Shown here: one piece after another, positions 52,640-63,282 of the stretch
How positions within the stretch are numbered: position 1 is the stretch's first letter
Layout of the letters: each line of letters starts with the position of its first letter
Source of the DNA: Neopararhizobium haloflavum
Lineage (GTDB): Bacteria > Pseudomonadota > Alphaproteobacteria > Rhizobiales > Rhizobiaceae
Direction of reading: 5' to 3'
Length of the DNA stretch: 64,000 nucleotides
NCBI RefSeq assembly: GCF_002750855.1
Contig: NZ_NWUC01000004.1
Location: 248,001 to 312,000, forward strand
Notes under the pieces: generated by a model
Database searches by the model: none
Told to the model about the DNA's origin: nothing
The model's input: only the letters and a program-made list of their open reading frames with translations
Position numbers and translations under genes: made by a program

Positions 52640-53746
52640 ATGCAATCCAAGAACGTCTCCTATATCCCGCGCCTCGACCATCTGAGGCTTCTGGCGGCGC
52701 TGCTGGTGGTCTGTTTCCACTTCTTCCACTTCTATCTCGGCGGCTGGCAGCCCCTGCCGCAATGGTTCTTCCTGGCTCCGGTCACCGAGGGGCATACCGG
52801 CGTCGCGCTGTTCTTCGTGCTATCCGGCTTCATCTTCATGACGATCGCCCTCGGCGGTGAAACCATCGCCTATCGCCGCTTCATGGCCAATCGCGTCCTC
52901 AGGATCGCGCCGCTGTTCCTGACCATCTTCGTCCTAGCCATCTCGATCAATCGCGACGGTTTCGAGGCGGCGGACATCTTCTACGTCCTGTTCACCAATA
53001 TCGGCAGCCCGCCCACCTCGGCCCATTTCGCAACCGGCGCCGCGTGGAGCATCTCGATCGAATTCACCTTCTATCTGATCTTCCCCTTCCTCGCCCTCTT
53101 CGTGCGCTCGGAGGGTGCGGCCTACATCCTGCGGCTGCTGGCGATCCTCGCCGTCGTGAAGCTTGGGGCCTATCTCGCGACGCCGAACAGCACACATATG
53201 CTCTATTCGACCCTCGTCGGACGTCTCGATCAGTTCCTTATCGGCATGCTGGCCGCCCTCCTCTACCGCCGCCACGGTCAGTGGATCGCCGATCGCGGTA
53301 TGGTCGGCCTCATCCTCGCCACGGCCGCTGCCTGGACCGCGCTGATGGTGCAGGCCCGCTTCGCCAGCTTTTTTTCCGATCAGCCGAAACAGCTCTTCTG
53401 GATCTGGTGGAGCATGGCCGAGGCGAGTGTCTGGGCCGGATTTACCGTCTTCTATCTGGCCATTGGCCTCAAGCTGCCGACCCGGATCGACCAGTGGCTG
53501 GCGACGGCCGGGCAATGGAGCTTCTCCATCTATATGTGGCATGGCCTCATCATCTTTGGCTTTCACAGGCTGCTGGTCGGCGACCTGCCGGCAGGCTTCG
53601 TTGCGTCCCTCGTTCAGTTCCCGCTGGTTCTGGCCGCCATACTCGCCTTTTCCTGGCTTTCCTACGTCACCATCGAAAAGCCATTTCTCGACCTCAGGCG
53701 CCGCTATGTCGCAAAGACCGCGAACGCTGCGCCTCAAGCCGCGTGA
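52640..53746 (+). CDS. Membrane acyltransferase (OafA/YrhL family)
   Basis: 368 residues, about ten helices. RLDHLRLLAALLVVCFHFFHF has the catalytic His of acyltransferase_3 proteins; GAAWSISIEFTFYL and later YMWHGLIIF follow. It probably acetylates the surface polysaccharide. It has no C-terminal SGNH domain. It starts the plus-strand half of the glycan locus with 140 nt upstream. Confidence 0.92.
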   Translation: MQSKNVSYIPRLDHLRLLAALLVVCFHFFHFYLGGWQPLPQWFFLAPVTEGHTGVALFFVLSGFIFMTIALGGETIAYRRFMANRVLRIAPLFLTIFVLAISINRDGFEAADIFYVLFTNIGSPPTSAHFATGAAWSISIEFTFYLIFPFLALFVRSEGAAYILRLLAILAVVKLGAYLATPNSTHMLYSTLVGRLDQFLIGMLAALLYRRHGQWIADRGMVGLILATAAAWTALMVQARFASFFSDQPKQLFWIWWSMAEASVWAGFTVFYLAIGLKLPTRIDQWLATAGQWSFSIYMWHGLIIFGFHRLLVGDLPAGFVASLVQFPLVLAAILAFSWLSYVTIEKPFLDLRRRYVAKTANAAPQAA

Positions 53747-53864
53747 AACCCGCTCCACTTCGCTTTTGACAGGACCATTTGCATCGTGCCACTTCAGTGC
53801 CATTTTCGTCGACGAGGAGATGCGCTCCTTGCGGGCGGGGTGAACCATCCCGCACCTTTCCTCA

Positions 53865-54691
53865 ATGATCGTCCGTCCACGTCTCAGGCCGAGTGACACC
53901 ATGCAAGCCATGCTGAAAGGCGTCTGGCGCTACCGCGCCTTCGTTGTCTCCTCCGTCGCGGCGGAGTTGAACAACCGCGTCAATCGCAGCCGCCTGGGCA
54001 TTCTTTGGCTGGTGATATCGCCGCTCGTGCAGGTTGCGATCTTCGCCCTCATCCTTTCGGCCATCATGCGCGGCCGCATTCCGGGCATCGACAACCAGTT
54101 CGCCTACGCGATCTACCTGATGGCCGGCTTCCTGCCTTGGTATCTCTTCACCGAGATCGTCACGCGCTGTTCGACGATGTTCATCGAGAACGCCAATGCG
54201 ATGAAGAAGATCGTATTCCCCAAGGTGACGCTGCCTGTCGTCATCGCCGCGATCGCAATCATCAACAATCTGATCTTCTTTCTTGCCGTAACCCTCGTCT
54301 ATCTGGCGCTCGGCCATGGGCTGTCGCTGGCGACGCTCTGGCTGCCACTGCTCATCCTGGTCAACACCGGCCTTGCGACAGGTCTCGGCGTCATCCTCGG
54401 CACGCTCAACGTCTTCATCCGCGACGTCGGGCAGATGGTGCCGATCTTCATCCAGTTCGGGTTCTGGTTCACGCCGATCGTCTATACGGCCAACATCATT
54501 CCAGAGGCCTATCGCGGCGCGCTTTATCTCAATCCGATCTACTGGATCGTGGCGGTGCACCGGGACGTCCTGGTGTTCAAGCAGGCGCCCGATCCCCTGA
54601 CACTTTTCTGTCTTGTCGTGCTGACGCTGATCGTCGGCGCGCTCGGCATGTTCATGTTCAAACGCGCAAGCCCAGAAATGGTGGACGTCCT

Positions 54692-54695
<4 letters not shown>
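53865..54695 (+). CDS. wzm: Polysaccharide ABC exporter permease (Wzm type)
   Basis: 276 residues, six helices. LNNRVNRSRLGILWLVISPLVQV near the start and FWFTPIVYTANIIPEAYRG are typical of the ABC-2 family that exports O-polysaccharide. An ATG at 53901 is an alternative start. The stop overlaps the TTG start of wzt as TTGA. Confidence 0.92.
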
Positions 54696-55933
<1,238 letters not shown>

Positions 55934-55959
55934 TCACTTACGGCAATGGAAAGACGGCA

Positions 55960-57111
55960 ATGGGAACGAGGGTGATCCTGTCAGTCGAAGCGGTGCGGTA
56001 TCCGCTGACGGGAACCGGGCGCTACGCCTATGAATTGTCGCGGCACTTGCCGCATGTCGGCGGGATCGACGACCTGCGCTACTTCGGCATGGGTGGCTTT
56101 CTCGACAGCGCGCCGGAGCCTTCGGATGAGGGAAGCGCGGCAGTCGGCTGGATCAAGCGCACGCTGCAAAAGAGCAACACGGTGGTCGCGCTACGCCAGT
56201 CGGCGCTCGACTGGCGACGCCGGCGGGCTCTTCTGGCGCATGACGAACACGTCTTTCACGGACCCAACTACTATCTGCCGCCACGCCAGGGCCCAAATGT
56301 CGTGACGATCCACGACCTGTCGATCTTCACAATGCCGGAATGCCACCCGCCGGCACGGGTGCGCTACATGCGCAAGCAGATCCGTCTTTCGCTGAAGCGC
56401 GCGACCCATCTGATCACCGACTGCGACTATACGAAAAACGAGACCGCCGCTTATTTCGACTGGCCACAGGATCGGGTGACGGCAATCCCGCTTGCAAGTT
56501 CGGACGATTTCCGCCCGAGGGACGAAACACAGACGCGCGACGTTCTTGCCGAACTGGGGCTCGAGCACGAGGGCTACTGCCTTTATGCCGGCACGATCGA
56601 GCCGCGCAAGAACGTCATGCGGTTGCTGGACGCTTATGAGGGACTGCCCGCGGCGATCCGCACGCGCTTTCCTCTGGTTCTCGTCGGGCATCGCGGCTGG
56701 CAGAGCGAGGCGGCCCACGAGAAGATAGAAAGGGCGGTTCGCGAAGGATGGGCCGTTTATCCCGGCTACGTGCCGAATGCGCATTTGCCGCTGCTTTTCG
56801 CCGGCGCACGGCTTTTCGTGCTTCCCTCGCTCTACGAAGGCTTCGGCCTGCCCATTCTGGAAGCGATGGCCTCGGGGACCCCGGTCATCGTGTCACGCAA
56901 TTCCTCACTGCCCGAGGTCGCCGGGGATGCGGCGCTTTACGTGGAGGCTGAGGATACGGCTGAACTGCGAGAGGCGATCGCGCGCGGCCTCGACGACACG
57001 CAATGGCGCAGCGATTCGATCCGCAAGGGGCTGGATCGCGCGGCGCTGTTCAGTTGGCGCCGCTGCGCAACGGAAACGGCCGCCGTCTATGCTCGTGCAG
57101 CCCGCGCCTAA
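55960..57111 (+). CDS. Glycosyltransferase family 4 (second copy)
   Basis: 383 residues. It begins MGTRVILSVEAVRYPLTGTG and has LYAGTIEPRKNVMRLLDAY and LPSLYEGFGLPILEAMASG, the GT4 donor-binding pattern. It adds a sugar to the exported glycan. The ATG at 55960 follows GGAAAG; a TTG at 55930 overlapping the wzt stop as TTGA is the other choice. It ends the polysaccharide unit. Confidence 0.9.
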   Translation: MGTRVILSVEAVRYPLTGTGRYAYELSRHLPHVGGIDDLRYFGMGGFLDSAPEPSDEGSAAVGWIKRTLQKSNTVVALRQSALDWRRRRALLAHDEHVFHGPNYYLPPRQGPNVVTIHDLSIFTMPECHPPARVRYMRKQIRLSLKRATHLITDCDYTKNETAAYFDWPQDRVTAIPLASSDDFRPRDETQTRDVLAELGLEHEGYCLYAGTIEPRKNVMRLLDAYEGLPAAIRTRFPLVLVGHRGWQSEAAHEKIERAVREGWAVYPGYVPNAHLPLLFAGARLFVLPSLYEGFGLPILEAMASGTPVIVSRNSSLPEVAGDAALYVEAEDTAELREAIARGLDDTQWRSDSIRKGLDRAALFSWRRCATETAAVYARAARA

Positions 57112-57331
57112 CCCTTCGGACTATGTCAATTGTTTAACTTTCATCCATTTTAACAAAAGACAATGTCAAAACGGTGCCTTATTCTTGTAGAGATTAGGCA
57201 ACACAGCACTTTCAAACGCTCTTGATGCTTTCCGTCCGATGCGGAAGCCGTTATAAGATGAAGGGGGATGAGGGATCATGATCGCATTTCGGGGTGCCCG
57301 ATCAGCAGCTCTTCCAGCCACCCTCTCGTCA

Positions 57332-57350
57332 CACGACGGGAGACGTCGTG
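57332..57350 (+). promoter_or_regulatory. Hairpin in the leader of the type I secretion locus
   Basis: A 7-bp perfect stem (CACGACG with CGTCGTG) with a 5-nt loop lies 35 nt before the first ATG of the locus. It could affect translation start. The AT-rich stretch at 57118-57180 further up probably holds the promoter. Confidence 0.35.
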
Positions 57351-57385
57351 CCTGAAACCATACGGATTGGAAAGCGGCTGATCAC

Positions 57386-59068
57386 ATGAGTGCTTCGATC
57401 TTCTCCTTTGCTCGCGCCCGTCAGAAGACGGCCAATCGCCGGACAAGTGCCGATTGGGGCACACAGGAACTGGCGGAACTCTACAGGGTCCGTGACCGCC
57501 TGGTCGAAGCGGGCCTTCATATTTCCCTGCATCGCGGCATTACCGACGAGGGCGAGCCCTGGGCGGTGTTCGAGCGCGACGATACGTATGAACCCATGGT
57601 GCACATCGCGCGCATCAACGAGGAAGTGGTCGTCGTCAACAACGCCACCGGGCAGAGCTATCACGGCGTCGATTTCCGAGCGGTCACCGAGCAGATGCTG
57701 CAGGATGCGCCGCTCGCCCTTCCCCGCCAGCGCAGCGACAGCAAGGTTGTCATCCATCCGCGCGCCGTCTTCACTGCATTCGTGGCTGCCGCGATCGTCG
57801 TGACGGAACTGGCACGCAACGTCGAATCGGCCAAGGCCGCCGAAAACGCTGCAGGCCATACCGACGACGACGCCGCCACGCATCTGCTCAGCCGTCTTTT
57901 CGGCCGCGAGAACGGCTCTCAGTCGCAGGGCCTGGCCGGCGGTTTCACCGCGTTTGGCGCCCTCGGGGCAGCGGCCCTGGCGATCGACCTGATGGCAAGC
58001 GAACTCGGCGGCAGCGACGCGGCGGGAAGCAACCTGGCGCTTGACGTCGCCACCGTGCCGGAAGCCGGCGACGTGCCCGACGTCGAACGCTCGGCAGCGG
58101 CCGAGCGCGGTCAATCCGGCTCCGACCCGTCCCTGGCGCAAGCGCAGGGCACCGGCGTCGTGCTGAGCAACGGCGAGACCTTCGGCAATCTGGCGGCGAT
58201 GGAGGATATGCAGGCGCGGAACGAGAGCGTCCTTGCCCGCAAGATCGAGCAGCCGGAAGCTGTCGACGACCCGACCGGCCACCACATCCTCGAGAAACAG
58301 ACCCTCGATCTCGCACTCGATTTCAACGGCGCGCAGAGCGAGGCTCCGGAACAGCTGGAAGCGGCTCCGGCAAAACAGTCCGCCGGCAGTTCTTCGCGAT
58401 CCGAGACGGCCGAAGCCGGTGCGACCCACAGTTCGGGATCGGGCACCGCGACTGCTTCGGCTTCGAGCACAAGTTCCTCCTCCACCGCCAAGGAGCCGGA
58501 CGACACCAAGACGGCTTCTTCTTCCTCGCCAAGTTCCGGTCAGGCAAAGCAGCCCACTGCGACCGAGACGGCGGATGCCGACAATGACGGCTCCGAAAGC
58601 GTCGACGGCGATGCCGATGATGACGACGGACTGGTGGTCGCCAGTCTCGATTTGTCTGATCTGCTTGGCTCGCGGCGCGATCAGATCGAGATCGGAGATT
58701 CGGAGCCTGTCGTATCAGTCGAAAAGCCCGAGACGTCGGATGTCGGAGACACGCCGGATGGTATCGGAGACAAGGACGGCGAAGAAGGCTCGGCGATCGC
58801 ATTCGTGTCGCACTTCACCACCGAAAACGGTGATGGCAGCAAGCTGAAGGACGACCAGACCGATTACGTCATCCATGATGGCGGCGATGCCTCCTATTGG
58901 GGTTTCCGCTTCGATCAGGACAAGTTGATGGTGTCGGACGCACCGGGCTCGATGAAGGTCATGACGGCCGAGTGGATCGACGAGATCTCCATCGTCGACA
59001 AAGACGTGCATCTGGTTGGTGTTGATGGGCACTCGATATGGCTGTACGAGGCGGTCATCGCTGCCTAG
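57386..59068 (+). CDS. Large unrecognised protein of a type I secretion locus
   Basis: 560 residues. The first 110 residues look globular (LYRVRDRLVEAGLHISLHRG, HIARINEEVVVVNNATG). Two hydrophobic stretches follow (127-141 and 183-205). Residues about 330-440 are low-complexity Ser/Ala/Glu/Asp with an acidic block (DADNDGSESVDGDADDDD), and the last 100 residues are a compact domain ending LYEAVIAA. There is no signal peptide and no RTX repeat. The uncleaved hydrophobic C-terminus would fit a type I secretion substrate, but the two inner hydrophobic parts could mean a membrane partner. It lies 111 nt before the exporter ATPase. Confidence 0.65.
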   Translation: MSASIFSFARARQKTANRRTSADWGTQELAELYRVRDRLVEAGLHISLHRGITDEGEPWAVFERDDTYEPMVHIARINEEVVVVNNATGQSYHGVDFRAVTEQMLQDAPLALPRQRSDSKVVIHPRAVFTAFVAAAIVVTELARNVESAKAAENAAGHTDDDAATHLLSRLFGRENGSQSQGLAGGFTAFGALGAAALAIDLMASELGGSDAAGSNLALDVATVPEAGDVPDVERSAAAERGQSGSDPSLAQAQGTGVVLSNGETFGNLAAMEDMQARNESVLARKIEQPEAVDDPTGHHILEKQTLDLALDFNGAQSEAPEQLEAAPAKQSAGSSSRSETAEAGATHSSGSGTATASASSTSSSSTAKEPDDTKTASSSSPSSGQAKQPTATETADADNDGSESVDGDADDDDGLVVASLDLSDLLGSRRDQIEIGDSEPVVSVEKPETSDVGDTPDGIGDKDGEEGSAIAFVSHFTTENGDGSKLKDDQTDYVIHDGGDASYWGFRFDQDKLMVSDAPGSMKVMTAEWIDEISIVDKDVHLVGVDGHSIWLYEAVIAA

Positions 59069-59179
59069 CGGCGTTCAGATGACGACAACCGCGCAGACGG
59101 GCGACTGCGGCGGTTCGACAATCAAGATCAAGCACATCGCCGGGTTCGAAGACCAGAGTTAATGCCAAAAGGGCAGGAC

Positions 59180-60928
59180 ATGAAACGCAAAGATGCGGCC
59201 GACAACAGCCTGAAGATGCTGACGAATGCCATGCGCCAATGCCGCGGCAACATGATCGCGGTCATCGTTTTCAGCTTCTTCGTCAATCTGCTGGTCTTCG
59301 TCGGACCGCTCTATATGTTGCAGATCTACGATCGCGTGCTGGCGAGCCGCAGCGAGGTCACCCTGATCGTTCTGACCGGCCTTGCGATTGGCCTTCTCAT
59401 GGTCTTCGCGATGCTGGAAATCGTGCGTTCGCGCATTCTGGTGCGCACCGGTGTCATGTTCGATGAACTGCTCGCCGATAACGTCCTTTACACCGCCTTT
59501 CGCGGCCACGTCCGCCAGCCCGGACACGCCTACAGCCAGGCGCCGCGCGACGTCGATTCGATCCGCGAGTTCATGACGGGCGCCGGTCTGATCGCCTTTT
59601 GCGACGCGCCATGGGTTCCCGTCTTCATCACCGTCTGCTTCCTGATGCACTTCTGGCTCGGGATGGTGGCGCTGGTCGGGGCGATCATAATCTTCATCCT
59701 CGCGGTATCGAACGAGTTGATGACGCGCAGCATCCTCAGCCAGGCCTCCGGCGCTTCGGTCGCTGCCAACCAGTACGTTGTGTCGAGCCTCAGAAATGCC
59801 GAGACGGTGCATGTGCTCGGCATGTCGAAGGCGCTGATCGGCCGCTGGAACGCGCTGCACCTCGATGCGCTCGGCCTGCAGGCCAAGGCCAGCGACCGCG
59901 CCGGCGTGATCATGGGCAGCTTCAAGGCCGTTCGCATGTCGCTGCAGGTGGCCATCCTCGGCGTCGGCGCCTACCTCGTCATCCAGGGCGAAGTCAGCGC
60001 CGGCATCATGATCGCCGCCTCCATCATCATGGGCCGGGCCCTCGCTCCGGTCGAAGCGGCCGTCGGCCAGTGGAAGCAGTTCGTCAATGCACGCTCGGCC
60101 TATGGGCGCATCAAGCAACTGCTCGAGACCGTGCCGAGCGACAATGAAGAGCGCATGCCCCTGCCCAAGCCCAAGGGCGAACTGACGCTGGAGCGCCTGT
60201 TCGTTGCGCCTCCCGGCTCCAACGCACCGACGATCAAGAACATCAACCTCAAGATCGAGGCCGGCGAGGTCGTCGCTGTCGTGGGTGCCTCGGGCGCCGG
60301 CAAGACCACGCTTGCGCGTGCCATCGTCGGCGTCTGGCTCCCCGTTTCCGGTTCGGTGCGCATTGACGGCGCCGAACTCAGCCAGTGGCACCCGGAAGAT
60401 CTCGGCAACCATCTCGGATACCTGCCGCAGGAAGTCGAACTGTTCAACGGAACCGTTGCGGAGAACATCGCCCGGTTCGGCGATGTCGATCCCGACGCCG
60501 TGATCCACGCCTCAGCGACGGCCGGCGCGCATGACATGATCCTGAAGCTGCCGGATGGGTATGAGACGAAGCTCGGCGACGGCGGGCGGTCACTCTCCGG
60601 CGGCCAGCGCCAACGCATCGCGCTGGCACGGGCGCTTTATGGCGACCCGCGGCTGATCGTGCTCGACGAGCCGAATTCAAGCCTCGACCAGGAAGGCGAG
60701 AAGGCGCTGGCCGACGCCATCCTGTGGGCCAAGCGCGAGAATCGCACGGTCATCATCATCAGCCACCGCACGTCGCTGCTTTCGGTGGTCGACAAGGTCG
60801 CGGTGCTCGCCGATGGCGCGGTGGCCAAGTTCGATCGTCCGGAAGTCGTACTCGGCTCCCGTACCGGCCAGGCCGCCAATGTGAGCCAGCTTCGCACGCC
60901 TCAGGCCAAGGTGATTTCCGCCTCCTGA
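59180..60928 (+). CDS. Type I secretion ABC transporter (PrtD/PrsD type)
   Basis: 582 residues. Six helices in the first 300 residues without an N-terminal peptidase domain; then Walker A GASGAGKTT, signature LSGGQRQRIALARAL, Walker B LIVLDEPNSSLD. It exports proteins in one step with an adaptor and an outer-membrane TolC-like channel. The ATG at 59180 follows AGGAC; ATG at 59162 would add six residues. TolC is not in the window. Confidence 0.94.
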   Translation: MKRKDAADNSLKMLTNAMRQCRGNMIAVIVFSFFVNLLVFVGPLYMLQIYDRVLASRSEVTLIVLTGLAIGLLMVFAMLEIVRSRILVRTGVMFDELLADNVLYTAFRGHVRQPGHAYSQAPRDVDSIREFMTGAGLIAFCDAPWVPVFITVCFLMHFWLGMVALVGAIIIFILAVSNELMTRSILSQASGASVAANQYVVSSLRNAETVHVLGMSKALIGRWNALHLDALGLQAKASDRAGVIMGSFKAVRMSLQVAILGVGAYLVIQGEVSAGIMIAASIIMGRALAPVEAAVGQWKQFVNARSAYGRIKQLLETVPSDNEERMPLPKPKGELTLERLFVAPPGSNAPTIKNINLKIEAGEVVAVVGASGAGKTTLARAIVGVWLPVSGSVRIDGAELSQWHPEDLGNHLGYLPQEVELFNGTVAENIARFGDVDPDAVIHASATAGAHDMILKLPDGYETKLGDGGRSLSGGQRQRIALARALYGDPRLIVLDEPNSSLDQEGEKALADAILWAKRENRTVIIISHRTSLLSVVDKVAVLADGAVAKFDRPEVVLGSRTGQAANVSQLRTPQAKVISAS

Positions 60929-61011
60929 GCGCCGCATCGATGATTTAGGTTGCCACCCTGCTGTCGCGTCGCGGCGGCAGACGCAACACTGGGAAATAAC
61001 GGAGAGGCCAG

Positions 61012-62367
61012 ATGGCCGCACAGGAATCACCAAAGCCACCGGCACGCTTCGACCAGAAGAGCGGACCGACAAAGGCTGCCCGGCCGCCGCGCAGCGCCAA
61101 GGGCACCGTCCTTGCCGGCGCAGTCATCGTCGGGGTCACCTTTTTCGGCTTTGGAGCATGGGCATCCTACGCGCCGCTCGCCAGCGCCGTCACGGCCTCG
61201 GCGTCGGTGGTCTCGGAAGGCCGCACACAGGTCGTTCAGCACCTCGAAGGCGGGATCGTGGCCGAGGTCAATGTCCGCGAAGGCCAGATGGTCGAACGCG
61301 GCGAAGTTCTCTTCAGGCTCGACCCCGTTCAGGCAGCTTCCCGCGCGGATCGTTTCCGCAATCAGCTGCATGCACGCCAGGTTCAGGCCGCTCGCCTCAG
61401 GGCCGAACGCGACGATCGGGCGGAGATCGATTTTCCCGAGCACATCCTTGAAAGGGAAAGCAGCGACATTCAGGCGATGATCGAGGGTGAACAACGCCTC
61501 TTTCTGGAACGGCGTCAGTCCTTCGAAGGGCAGATCGAACTGCTTGAGGCAAAAATCATCCAGTTCAATCTCGAGGTGAACGGGCTCAATGTTCAGGAAG
61601 GCTCCAAGCGCGAGCAGATCCGGCTGATCACCGAGGAACTCGACAGCCTCCGTCCGCTTCTGGAAAAGGGCCTCGTGGCGCGTTCCCGCCTGCTTGCTCT
61701 GGAGCGTGAAGCGGCCCGTCTCGAAGGCGAAGTCGGCGATATCGAATCACGGCGCGCGCGGGCGAACGAGTCCGCCACCGAGGCGCGGCTGGAGATGGAA
61801 CAGCTCAAGCAGCAGTTCCGTGAGGAGGTCGTCGCAGAATTGCGCGAGGTCGAAACACAGATCGCCGACCTTGAAGAACAGCTGACGGCGGCCGAGGACG
61901 TGATGAGCCGTCTCAACATTCACGCGCCGACGACCGGAGTCGCGCAGAATGTGGCGGTGACGACGCTCGGCGCGGTCATCTCCCCCGGCGAGCCGCTCCT
62001 TGAAATCTCGCCGGAACAGGCCGAATTGGTGGTGGCCGCAAGGGTCACGCCGCTCGACGTTCACGACGTCAAGCTCGGCCAGCGCGCCGAGGTTCGTTTC
62101 GTCGCGCTCGATGTGCGCAAGTTGCCGTCGATCTTCGGCGAGATTCGCTCGGTATCGGGCGACCGTATCGTCGACCAGTCCAACAATACGGAATATTTCC
62201 TGGTTCAGGTCTCCGTTCCACCGGAAGAAATGAAGAAGCTCGGCGACCAGACCGTTCACCCGGGCATGCCGGCCGACATCATCGTACCAACCGGCTCGCG
62301 AACCTTCATGGATTACCTGTTGCGCCCGCTTTCAGACGCGATCACCCGCGGCCTGAACGAGGAATGA
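61012..62367 (+). CDS. HlyD-type periplasmic adaptor of type I secretion
   Basis: 451 residues. Cytosolic N-terminus of 33 residues, one helix (VLAGAVIVGVTFFGFGAWASY), a lipoyl half (QHLEGGIVAEVNVREGQ), a long coiled coil of about 180 residues rich in Glu, Gln and Arg, and a beta-barrel end. It links the ABC protein to the outer-membrane channel. GGAGAGG precedes the ATG. A terminator follows 7 nt after the stop. Confidence 0.94.
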   Translation: MAAQESPKPPARFDQKSGPTKAARPPRSAKGTVLAGAVIVGVTFFGFGAWASYAPLASAVTASASVVSEGRTQVVQHLEGGIVAEVNVREGQMVERGEVLFRLDPVQAASRADRFRNQLHARQVQAARLRAERDDRAEIDFPEHILERESSDIQAMIEGEQRLFLERRQSFEGQIELLEAKIIQFNLEVNGLNVQEGSKREQIRLITEELDSLRPLLEKGLVARSRLLALEREAARLEGEVGDIESRRARANESATEARLEMEQLKQQFREEVVAELREVETQIADLEEQLTAAEDVMSRLNIHAPTTGVAQNVAVTTLGAVISPGEPLLEISPEQAELVVAARVTPLDVHDVKLGQRAEVRFVALDVRKLPSIFGEIRSVSGDRIVDQSNNTEYFLVQVSVPPEEMKKLGDQTVHPGMPADIIVPTGSRTFMDYLLRPLSDAITRGLNEE

Positions 62368-62374
62368 GAAATGG

Positions 62375-62398
62375 AAGGACCGGCCAGCGCCGGTCCTT
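62375..62398 (+). terminator. Rho-independent terminator of the type I secretion unit
   Basis: A 10-bp perfect stem (AAGGACCGGC with GCCGGTCCTT) with a CAGC loop is followed by TTTTC. It starts 8 nt after the adaptor stop. Confidence 0.8.
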
Positions 62399-62421
62399 TT
62401 CACTTTCAGGGAAGAAAATCG

Positions 62422-63207
62422 TCAGAAAAGAAGTTCGTCGTCTTCGGCGACCTGCCATGCCGGCTTGGCGCTTTGCTGCGCCCTTGCGGCGGCGAGCTGG
62501 TCGCGCAGGCGGATGATCCGGTCGAAGTTTCCGATATTCTGCATCGACAGCAGATGGGCGTAGATCACCGGCATCGCAGCCGACTGCCGCAGTTTCAGAA
62601 AATCGGCATCCGATAGTCCGTTGAGTGCTTTCTCGCTGACCCGCTTCAAGCCGCCGACGCGGCGCTCCTCGCCGTCAACCGAAACACTGATCGGCCAGTC
62701 TTCGACGATGCCCGTCTCCTTGATGGCCGCGGTCGCCCGCTCCGTCAGTGCACGGTTCTTTTCGCACTGCTTGAGGAATTCCAGTGTTTCGCTGACGCGC
62801 TTGCTGGGCCGGCCTTCCTCCTCGAACAGCGTCTCGCCTTCTTCGAACTCGGCGCCCTCGCCGATCAGCCCGCTCTCTTCATCAAAGGCGAGCACGCTCT
62901 CGTTGCGCTCCTTTACCGGGACCAGACGAAACGGGTAGCCGCGGAGGATGGATGGAACGTAGCCGCCAAGCCACTGGCCGTCGATCGAGACGAAAAGATT
63001 GATGCCCGGTGTCAGCGACGTCACGGCGACCAGAACCAGCCTCTCGTCGCGCTCGATGAAGGCGACAGGCAAGCCCATGGCCGTCTTGGCCAGATCGGCG
63101 GCAACCAACGGCACGAAGGTCTCGTTCGCGGCAAAGGTGTAGGACTGAAACCGCTTCCAGCGCGCATTGCGATGATTGCTGTGGCTGAGCGCGACGTATT
63201 TGGGCAT
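62422..63207 (-). CDS. SapC-family protein
   Basis: 261 residues. The opening MPKYVALSHSNHRNARWKRF, then ETFVPLVAADLAKTAMGLPVAFIERD and GINLFVSIDGQWLGGYVPSILRGYPFRL, is the SapC pattern. SapC proteins are named from S-layer gene clusters and often lie near type I secretion genes in alphaproteobacteria, but their function is unclear. There is no signal peptide. It converges on the HlyD-type gene and probably shares a transcript with the gene upstream (63283-63915), 75 nt away. Confidence 0.85.
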   Translation of the reverse strand: MPKYVALSHSNHRNARWKRFQSYTFAANETFVPLVAADLAKTAMGLPVAFIERDERLVLVAVTSLTPGINLFVSIDGQWLGGYVPSILRGYPFRLVPVKERNESVLAFDEESGLIGEGAEFEEGETLFEEEGRPSKRVSETLEFLKQCEKNRALTERATAAIKETGIVEDWPISVSVDGEERRVGGLKRVSEKALNGLSDADFLKLRQSAAMPVIYAHLLSMQNIGNFDRIIRLRDQLAAARAQQSAKPAWQVAEDDELLF

Positions 63208-63282
63208 TGGGCTCCCCTGCGTTCGTTTTGGGCTTGATCCTCGTTATCCGGCGGGCAGACAACCGTCAAACAAGTGGTCTCG

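Noticed and set aside
54005-54691. N-terminal extension of the Wzt frame
   Set aside because: It overlaps wzm in another frame and gives an Arg/His-rich sequence with no ABC features.
57123-57168. TTGACA words on the minus strand as a promoter
   Set aside because: No good -10 box at the right spacing and no minus-strand gene follows; reported only as an AT-rich island.
59159-60508. Open frame of 449 codons on the minus strand
   Set aside because: Antisense to the type I secretion ATPase gene, whose Walker motifs are intact.
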